Shown here: one piece after another, positions 1-5,312 of the stretch
Numbering within the stretch: position 1 is the first letter of the stretch
Layout of the letters: the number at the start of each line of letters is the position of its first letter
Source: an uncultured Dorea sp.
GTDB taxonomy: Bacteria > Bacillota > Clostridia > Lachnospirales > Lachnospiraceae
NCBI GenBank assembly: GCA_948602995.1
Contig: CAPEBR010000065.1
Span: 1-8,648 of the forward strand
Reading direction: 5' to 3'
Length of the DNA stretch: 8,648 nucleotides
Notes under the pieces: model-generated
What the model was told of the DNA's origin: nothing
What the model saw: the letters and a program-made list of their open reading frames with translations, nothing else
Database searches by the model: none
Translations under genes and position numbers: made by a program

Positions 1-77
1 AAGTATTGATTTTTCAAGGTTCAACACATCAAAACGGTGTGGGAAGTTTGAGTAAATAATAGCTTTCCGTATAGCAA

Positions 78-119
78 AAGGGTCATGCGTTTCATGTGAA
101 TATGAAATGCATGACCTTT
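78..119 (+). terminator. Hairpin terminator of an upstream unit
   Basis: A 15-bp stem (arms 81-95 and 102-116, one G-T wobble, loop GTGAAT) is bordered by A residues on the left and TTTA on the right. This is the shape of a Rho-independent, possibly bidirectional, terminator with a weak T tract. Two frames are open from the window edge and stop shortly before it, at 53-55 and 57-59. One of them is probably the 3' end of a gene lying mostly outside the window, but I cannot tell which. The hairpin separates that gene from the transporter operon. Confidence 0.6.
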
Positions 120-300
120 AAACTGTTCCTAAGGAACTGTTTGGAAATAGAAAACGCTTATAATTAGCAGCATTCATAGAAAATGTGCAAATGCTACAAA
201 ATATAATTTTCCGTTTGTATATGAATGACGATGAAAAAAAAGCTAAAAAAGTTAAAATAAGCTGTAGAAAAAAGTCTAATAAAAGTCTGGAGAAGATGAG
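120..300 (+). promoter_or_regulatory. AT-rich leader of the transporter operon
   Basis: This strongly AT-rich, non-coding stretch should contain the operon promoter. Two perfect TATAAT hexamers lie at 159-164 and 202-207, but neither has a convincing TTGACA-like box 16-18 bases upstream, so an activator may be needed. Possible operator-like repeats are GTTCC/GGAAC at 125-129 and 133-137 (overlapping a direct repeat AACTGTT at 121-127 and 135-141) and AGCATT/AATGCT at 169-174 and 190-195. The ribosome binding site of the first gene (GGAGAAG, 289-295) closes the region. The assignment of the actual promoter is uncertain. Confidence 0.35.
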
Positions 301-963
301 ATGTTTAAAGTAAGTTATTTTCTGGAGGTTCTTCCAGTCATTGCAAGTAAAGTTAATGTTACGTTTGAGCTGACATTAGCGGCAACGGTTTTTGCATTGC
401 TGGTTGGAGTGATTATTGCTGTTATCGGCTACTACAGGATACCGGCACTTTACCAGTTCACAAGAGTGTATGTCTCAATTATGAGGGGAACTCCGATTGT
501 GGCACAGCTGTATTTCTTTTATTATGGAATTGCCCTTTACAGCGCCTTTGTCCGTGATATGACGCCGCTGATTGCGGTTGCGGTGGTGATGAGTCTGAAT
601 ATGGGAGCGTTTATGTCCGAGAGTATCAGGGGAGCTCTCCTTTCTGTGGATGAAGGTCAGAAGGAGGCGGCCTATTCTTTGGGAATGACGAATCTGCAGT
701 TAGTGTGCAGAATTATTATTCCACAGGCGGTGCGTGTTGCGCTGCCGCCCTTGTTTAACGATATTATTAATCTGATTAAACAGACATCACTGGCATTTAT
801 GCTCGGCGTTCCGGATCTTATGGGGGCGGCTAAGATTGAGGGCGCGAGAACATTCAGATATTTTGAGATTTATGCGGCAGTTATGCTTATTTACTGGGTG
901 ATCATATTTATACTTGGATTAGTACATAAGTTTCTGGAAAAGAAGTGTGCAACGATGTATTAG
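301..963 (+). CDS. Polar amino acid-type ABC transporter permease
   Basis: This is an inner-membrane permease of the HisM/GlnP type, which forms the channel of an ABC importer. The 220 residues are the usual length. Hydrophobic segments lie near residues 17-43, 55-80, 88-106, 150-170 and 190-208. The RGTP motif (62-65) found in these permeases is present. The cytoplasmic coupling loop has the EAA signature: EAA at 122-124, Gly128 and the IIIPQA end at 138-143, which docks on the ATPase. The ATG follows GGAGAAG by about five bases. Only one permease gene is present, so the channel is probably a homodimer. It is first in an operon with the binding protein and ATPase. The substrate cannot be read from this subunit. 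Confidence 0.93.
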   Translation: MFKVSYFLEVLPVIASKVNVTFELTLAATVFALLVGVIIAVIGYYRIPALYQFTRVYVSIMRGTPIVAQLYFFYYGIALYSAFVRDMTPLIAVAVVMSLNMGAFMSESIRGALLSVDEGQKEAAYSLGMTNLQLVCRIIIPQAVRVALPPLFNDIINLIKQTSLAFMLGVPDLMGAAKIEGARTFRYFEIYAAVMLIYWVIIFILGLVHKFLEKKCATMY

Positions 964-977
964 ATCATGTTCTTAAT

Positions 978-1039
978 AAGAAGTTCCAGTTCTTTAGATA
1001 TAACAAGGTTATATGCTTGTGTAGTTCCGGAAGTTTCTT
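978..1039 (+). promoter_or_regulatory. Structured spacer between permease and binding-protein genes
   Basis: The 120-base gap holds a perfect inner hairpin, ATATAAC/GTTATAT (998-1004, 1008-1014, loop AAG). It is enclosed by a weaker outer pairing, AAGAA..TTCC (978-987) with GGAA..TTCTT (1029-1039), followed by a T-rich run. Such spacers before binding-protein genes often act as processing, stabilising or attenuating elements that let the binding protein be made in excess. Here that role is inference. I see no clear promoter in the gap. Confidence 0.35.
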
Positions 1040-1083
1040 TTTAAGATATAGAGGATTATTATGAAAGAAAAGGAGAAAAAATT

Positions 1084-1950
1084 ATGAAAAGACGTTTGTT
1101 AGCAGTATTACTGGCAGCGGCAATGGCAATGACAGCAGCTGGATGTGGAAACAGCAGTTCTGAGGAGTCTGGCAAGGAAGATTCCGGAACAGATGAGAAA
1201 GAGTCAGAAGGCAGTTCAGATGAGGGAACGGATACAGGATATTCGGACCGGAAAGTAACACTTGTAACGTCAGGCACAGGAGAGCCCTATACACTTCTTG
1301 CAGATGATGGAACATGGACCGGAATTGATGCTGAGATGTGGGCTGAGATTGAGAAACGTACAGGCTGGGAAGTAGAAGTAAAGCAGGCGGCATTTGATGC
1401 GATGTGGGGAGAGCTTGATACCGCACGTGCAGATGTAGTTGCCAATTGTACAGCAGTAAAACCAGAGAGAGTAGAAAAGTATAATGCAACCATTCCATAT
1501 TATGGGGACGCGCAGTGTGTGATTGTAAATAACAGCAGCAGCTACAAGACAGTGCAGGATCTTAAGGGAAAGGTGGTTGGCTGTACGAATGGACAGGCAG
1601 CACAGACTATTATTGAAGATCTTGGTGCAGAGATAGGATTTGAAGTGAAGCTTTATGAAGACAGTGCGGTAGGTATGAATGACCTGATGCTTGAAAGAAT
1701 TGATGCGTATGCCAATACTACAACTAACGTAAATGCGTTTTCACACAATAATGAGGGCGCGGATTTCCGGTTCTTTGAGGAAAACCTGATGGCAAATAAC
1801 GTGGCATATTTCCTGACTAAGACAGATGAAGGAGCAGCACTCAGAGATGAGCTTAACAAGGTACTTCAGGAAATGCTTGACGACGGAACAATTGCAAAGA
1901 TCACTGAAAAGTGGATGTATGCAGATATGACACAGTTGATTCAGGAATAA
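1084..1950 (+). CDS. Substrate-binding lipoprotein of the ABC importer
   Basis: This extracellular, membrane-anchored solute-binding protein belongs to the amino acid family (SBP_bac_3). Residues 1-20 form a lipoprotein signal (KRR, hydrophobic core, AAG before Cys21), so Cys21 is the likely lipidated residue. A Ser/Glu/Asp-rich tether follows (about 22-55). The binding fold runs from about 57 to the end: the GIDAEMW segment (80-86), the CTAVKPER stretch with Arg129 at the place of the carboxylate-binding Arg, and KGKVVGCTNG (161-170) in lobe two. The RIDA motif (205-208) is followed by Thr212 where family members usually carry an Asp that holds the substrate's alpha-amino group. That change hints at a ligand without a free amine, for example an N-acyl or N-carbamoyl amino acid; this is inference from an eye alignment. 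The start is well supported by AGGAG at 1071-1075. Confidence 0.9.
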   Translation: MKRRLLAVLLAAAMAMTAAGCGNSSSEESGKEDSGTDEKESEGSSDEGTDTGYSDRKVTLVTSGTGEPYTLLADDGTWTGIDAEMWAEIEKRTGWEVEVKQAAFDAMWGELDTARADVVANCTAVKPERVEKYNATIPYYGDAQCVIVNNSSSYKTVQDLKGKVVGCTNGQAAQTIIEDLGAEIGFEVKLYEDSAVGMNDLMLERIDAYANTTTNVNAFSHNNEGADFRFFEENLMANNVAYFLTKTDEGAALRDELNKVLQEMLDDGTIAKITEKWMYADMTQLIQE

Positions 1951-1973
1951 TGTAAATCAGAAAGATCGGGAAA

Positions 1974-2735
1974 ATGATGGGAACAGAGACACAGTTGGTA
2001 AAGATTGAGCATCTTTATAAAGAATTTGATGCAGATACAAAGGTTTTGGAAGATATCAACTTAGCGATCAATAAAAATGAAGTAATTGCAATACTTGGGC
2101 CTTCGGGAACCGGAAAATCCACATTGCTGAGATGTCTGAATTACCTGACAGTTCCGACAAAAGGACGAATTACGATTGGAAATGTTACGGTGGATGCAAA
2201 GAAGCATACGAAGAGAGAGGTTCTGGAGCTCCGCAAGCATACCTCTATGGTATTTCAAAGCTATAATTTGTTTAAAAATAAAACAGCACTTGAAAACGTT
2301 ATGGAGGCATTGATTGTTGTTCAGAAAAAATCAAAGGACGAGGCAAGAAAAACTGCCATTCAATTACTTGAAAAGGTTGGTATGGGAGAGAGGAAGGACT
2401 TTTATCCGTCTAAATTGTCCGGCGGACAACAGCAAAGGGTAGGAATTGCGAGAGCCCTGGCCGTGAATCCCAATGTAGTGTTGTTCGATGAACCGACCTC
2501 TGCATTGGATCCGGAACTTGTGGGCGAAGTGCTGAATACGATTAAATCTCTTGCGGAAGATGGAACGACTATGATTCTTGTGACGCATGAGATTGGATTT
2601 GCAAGGGAGGTTGCGAGCCGGATCTTGTTCATGGACGGTGGTCATATTGCAGCAGACGGCACTCCGGAGGAGATTATTGATCATCCGGAGAATCCCAGGA
2701 TTCGGCAGTTCCTGAATTTTGTAAATCGAAAATAA
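1974..2735 (+). CDS. Amino acid-type ABC transporter ATP-binding protein
   Basis: This cytoplasmic ATPase powers the importer (GlnQ/HisP type). All catalytic motifs are present at normal spacing: Walker A GPSGTGKST (42-50), Q-loop Gln95, signature LSGGQQQR (148-155), Walker B VVLFDEPTSALD (168-179) and the switch His205. The length of 253 residues is slightly above the family norm of about 240-250. The ribosome binding site is weak (GGGA at 1968-1971). Because ATG occurs at both 1974 and 1977, the second Met may be the true start. The gene follows the binding-protein gene by 23 bases and is clearly in the same operon. Nothing looks damaged. Confidence 0.94.
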   Translation: MMGTETQLVKIEHLYKEFDADTKVLEDINLAINKNEVIAILGPSGTGKSTLLRCLNYLTVPTKGRITIGNVTVDAKKHTKREVLELRKHTSMVFQSYNLFKNKTALENVMEALIVVQKKSKDEARKTAIQLLEKVGMGERKDFYPSKLSGGQQQRVGIARALAVNPNVVLFDEPTSALDPELVGEVLNTIKSLAEDGTTMILVTHEIGFAREVASRILFMDGGHIAADGTPEEIIDHPENPRIRQFLNFVNRK

Positions 2736-2748
2736 GATATGTTTAAAA

Positions 2749-2776
2749 TAAGGTTCGCATAGTGGTGCGGGCCTTA
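2749..2776 (+). promoter_or_regulatory. Intergenic hairpin before the amidohydrolase gene
   Basis: An 11-bp stem (2749-2759 with 2766-2776, including two G-T wobbles, loop TAGTGG) lies between the ATPase stop and the amidohydrolase start. No T tract follows, so it is more likely an mRNA-stabilising, processing or attenuating stem than a terminator. Confidence 0.4.
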
Positions 2777-2802
2777 AAGTGTATATGAAAGAGGTGGACA
2801 GT

Positions 2803-4071
2803 ATGGCGGTACTGGGAGAGAAAACTGTGATGGAAAGAATCAAAAAAACGGCAAAGGAGATAGAACCGGAGCTCATAGAGATCCGGCGTGAGCTTCATCA
2901 GTATCCGGAGCTCGGAATGAAGCTTCCGAAAACCCATGAAATTATTAGCCGCGAGCTAAGGAAGATTCCCGGACTTCTGGTGCAGGAGCAAAGGGCAGGG
3001 GGCAGCGGAATTATTGCTGTTATGCGGGGAGAGAAGGGAGAAGGAAAAACAGTTCTTTTGCGGTCAGATATTGATGCGCTTCCCCTTGAAGAGAAGGTGG
3101 AGACGCAGTACAGATCTAAAAACCCGGGATGCATGCATGCGTGCGGTCATGACGGCCATGCCTCATGGCTTATTGGTGCAGCGAAGATTCTATCAGAGAT
3201 CCGGGAGGAATGGGGCGGGTGTATTAAATTTGTGTTTCAGCCGGGTGAGGAAGTTGGAAAAGGAGCGGACACATTGATCAACGAAGATCAGGTGCTGGAG
3301 TCGCCCAGGGTTGATATGGCGTTTGCTGCTCATGGATGGCCGTCTATAGAGAGCGGGAGGATTGGAATTGCCAGAAGGTATGCGTTTGGCGGTGTTGGTT
3401 CATTTCGGGTGAAGATTACCGGGCAGAAAGGACATGCGTCCTGGCCAGAGCAGGCAATAGATCCTATTGCAGCAGCGTGTGAGATCTATCAGCATATACC
3501 GGCGATTCTGGCGAGAAAAATCAGCGGTACGGAGTCTAAGGTTATGTCTGTGACTTATATGCAGGCCGGGGACCCGGGAGTGCGCAATATTATTCCCGGG
3601 ATCAGCGAGTTCGGAGGGACCATGAGAGCAGCCAGGCGTGAGACGCTGGAGACGATGGGACGAGAACTGGAGAAAGAAGCGAAGGCAGTCTGTGATGTAT
3701 ATGGAGCCCTCTGTGATGTGGATGTACAGATTCATGGAAGCGCTGTAGAGAATGCTGCGAATCTTTTGGACGGAGTGAGATGCGCTGCTTCTAAGATCTG
3801 CGGCCCCGAGCGGGTGTATATAATTGAGGAAGATAACCTGGGCGGTGAGAATTTCTCGGAATATAGCAGAAGAGTGCCGTCTGTATATTTGTTTATCGGG
3901 ATCCGGCCTGCAGATCAGGAGGAAATTCCGGGACTTCACAGTCCGCAATACCGGTTCGATGATCATGTACTTTCAGGAGCAGCAGGGGTATTTGCGGCAA
4001 TAGGGTATTATGGCTGTACAGGGATGCTGGAGGAAAGAGAGAACCATTCCGAACTGAAAAACAGGCAGTAA
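2803..4071 (+). CDS. M20D amidohydrolase (N-acyl-amino acid / hippurate hydrolase type)
   Basis: This predicted cytoplasmic metal-dependent amidohydrolase releases an amino acid from an N-acyl or N-carbamoyl conjugate. I place the start at ATG 2803 because AGAGGTGG (2790-2797) lies at ideal distance; a longer GTG start at 2779 has no such site. This gives 422 residues, slightly longer than the roughly 380-400 usual for the family. Motifs numbered from 2803: LRSDIDALP (87-95), HACGHDGH (112-119, metal ligands Cys114 and His116), QPGEE (146-150), AHGWP (176-180, His177), GQKGHAS (207-213) in the dimerisation domain, NLGGENFSEY (345-354) and LHSPQYRFDD (378-387, His379). The catalytic set is complete. 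It follows the importer, so it likely processes the imported compound. The acyl group cannot be determined from sequence alone. Confidence 0.88.
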   Translation: MAVLGEKTVMERIKKTAKEIEPELIEIRRELHQYPELGMKLPKTHEIISRELRKIPGLLVQEQRAGGSGIIAVMRGEKGEGKTVLLRSDIDALPLEEKVETQYRSKNPGCMHACGHDGHASWLIGAAKILSEIREEWGGCIKFVFQPGEEVGKGADTLINEDQVLESPRVDMAFAAHGWPSIESGRIGIARRYAFGGVGSFRVKITGQKGHASWPEQAIDPIAAACEIYQHIPAILARKISGTESKVMSVTYMQAGDPGVRNIIPGISEFGGTMRAARRETLETMGRELEKEAKAVCDVYGALCDVDVQIHGSAVENAANLLDGVRCAASKICGPERVYIIEEDNLGGENFSEYSRRVPSVYLFIGIRPADQEEIPGLHSPQYRFDDHVLSGAAGVFAAIGYYGCTGMLEERENHSELKNRQ

Positions 4072-4125
4072 AACATATGACATAGAGAATATCAATAACT
4101 GGGGAATTACAGGCTTAAAATTTAT

Positions 4126-4154
4126 TTGACAGGTACAATTTTCTGGGAAATAAT
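4126..4154 (+). promoter_or_regulatory. Sigma-A-type promoter of the regulator/fusion unit
   Basis: A perfect TTGACA (4126-4131) is followed after exactly 17 bases by AATAAT (4149-4154, five of six matches to TATAAT). Transcription should start near 4160-4162, right at the first ATG of the regulator gene. This separates the two downstream genes from the transporter operon, although read-through is possible because I see no terminator after 4071. Confidence 0.65.
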
Positions 4155-4160
4155 ATTCAT

Positions 4161-5312
4161 ATGGAGTTGATGAATGTGTTTGAAATAGAAAATTGTTATA
4201 GAATTATCTTTGAGGCAATGCTTGACGAGACGGTTCTTCTGAGCATAGCGGAACGGATAGAGCAATATACGGATGCAGGGGTTGCATTTGTGACTGGGAC
4301 GGGGAAGATTATGGCTTTCTCCCGCCTGTGGAGCATATTTTTTCCAGTATCGGCCGGAAAGGGTTATCTTACGTTTGAAGATTATGCCGCCATCTACGGC
4401 AGAGAAATGCCAGATGGACAATGCTGCTGTGTAACTCCGGTATATGGAGGAAAGAGGGTGATCGGCCATGTTGTCCTTGTGTATGGAGGAAAAGAAAGTG
4501 AGGAACAGCTTCAGAAGCTGGGACTGGTTTTGGCAGAGAGTGTAAAACGCTTTTTTGAAGAGGAACGAAAAGCATATATTTTTAAACAGCCGCTTAAGGA
4601 GTACATCATCGGCCGGATGATGTTTGAAGATGAATTTTCGAAAGAGGCAGAGGAAGATTACTGTCCGGAGGGAAAATATATTGTTATACTATTCTGTAAA
4701 AAAGACGGAAAGGCAGAGGAGATGACTGCCAGAGTACGCAGTATGTGGAACTGTATGCATATATATGAAGAAGAGGATGCCGTTTTTGTATTGCTGTATC
4801 TAGTGAAGGATCAGGATTCAGAGACGATCTATGCGGGGATAGAGGCGGAAAAGCAAAGATGCTGTGTCAGTGATGTGTTTTCAGATCTTTGTCTGTGCAG
4901 GTGTAAGAAGAATATTCTGAGGAGAATCGCATGTGCGGAGGAATTTCAGGAAACCGTTCCGGTTCGGAGAGAAAGGGACTGGATGATGCGGGGAATGTAT
5001 ACTTATACGGTTTCATTGATCAGGAAGGCGGGGCTGACGGACTATTCGATTGAACAGCTGATTTTGGAAGATGAGAAAAATAATACAGAATTATATTATT
5101 CGCTGAAGGTCTATCTCCTCTGTGAGAATAATGTTACCGCAGCGGCAAAAAGGCTGCACATTCACAGGAATACGCTGGTTTACCGGCTAAAACGGATCCG
5201 GGAAATTATTGACGGGGATATGAATGATTATGAGACATCTAGAGGATTACTGGCATTTATCATGATGAATGATGCAGCAGGGCAGAATATAAGGAGTAAG
5301 AGTGCATTATGA
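4161..5312 (+). CDS. PucR-like transcriptional regulator
   Basis: This is a DNA-binding regulator of the PucR/CdaR type. The N-terminal half (about 1-140) looks like a GAF/PAS-like ligand-sensing region ending in a helical linker. The middle (about 165-260) fits the degenerate GGDEF-like domain of the family. The C-terminus carries the PucR helix-turn-helix, centred on NNVTAAAKRLHIHRNTLVYR (323-342). It is unusually rich in cysteine (14), including a CCC run at 88-90 and a cluster at 234-248. The start is open. The promoter would begin the transcript at about 4161, making this ATG leaderless, whereas GTG 4176 has GGAG (4163-4166) nine bases ahead and would give 378 residues. The gene overlaps the next by 4 bases, so the two are translationally coupled. 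The likely targets are its own unit and the transporter/amidohydrolase operon (inference). Confidence 0.85.
   Translation: MELMNVFEIENCYRIIFEAMLDETVLLSIAERIEQYTDAGVAFVTGTGKIMAFSRLWSIFFPVSAGKGYLTFEDYAAIYGREMPDGQCCCVTPVYGGKRVIGHVVLVYGGKESEEQLQKLGLVLAESVKRFFEEERKAYIFKQPLKEYIIGRMMFEDEFSKEAEEDYCPEGKYIVILFCKKDGKAEEMTARVRSMWNCMHIYEEEDAVFVLLYLVKDQDSETIYAGIEAEKQRCCVSDVFSDLCLCRCKKNILRRIACAEEFQETVPVRRERDWMMRGMYTYTVSLIRKAGLTDYSIEQLILEDEKNNTELYYSLKVYLLCENNVTAAAKRLHIHRNTLVYRLKRIREIIDGDMNDYETSRGLLAFIMMNDAAGQNIRSKSAL

Noticed and set aside
2364..2876. 170-codon open frame on the minus strand
   Set aside because: It overlaps the ATPase gene with its intact motifs and shows no recognisable product.
3400..3966. 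188-codon open frame on the minus strand
   Set aside because: It lies wholly within the well-supported amidohydrolase gene and has no recognisable domain; it is a shadow frame.
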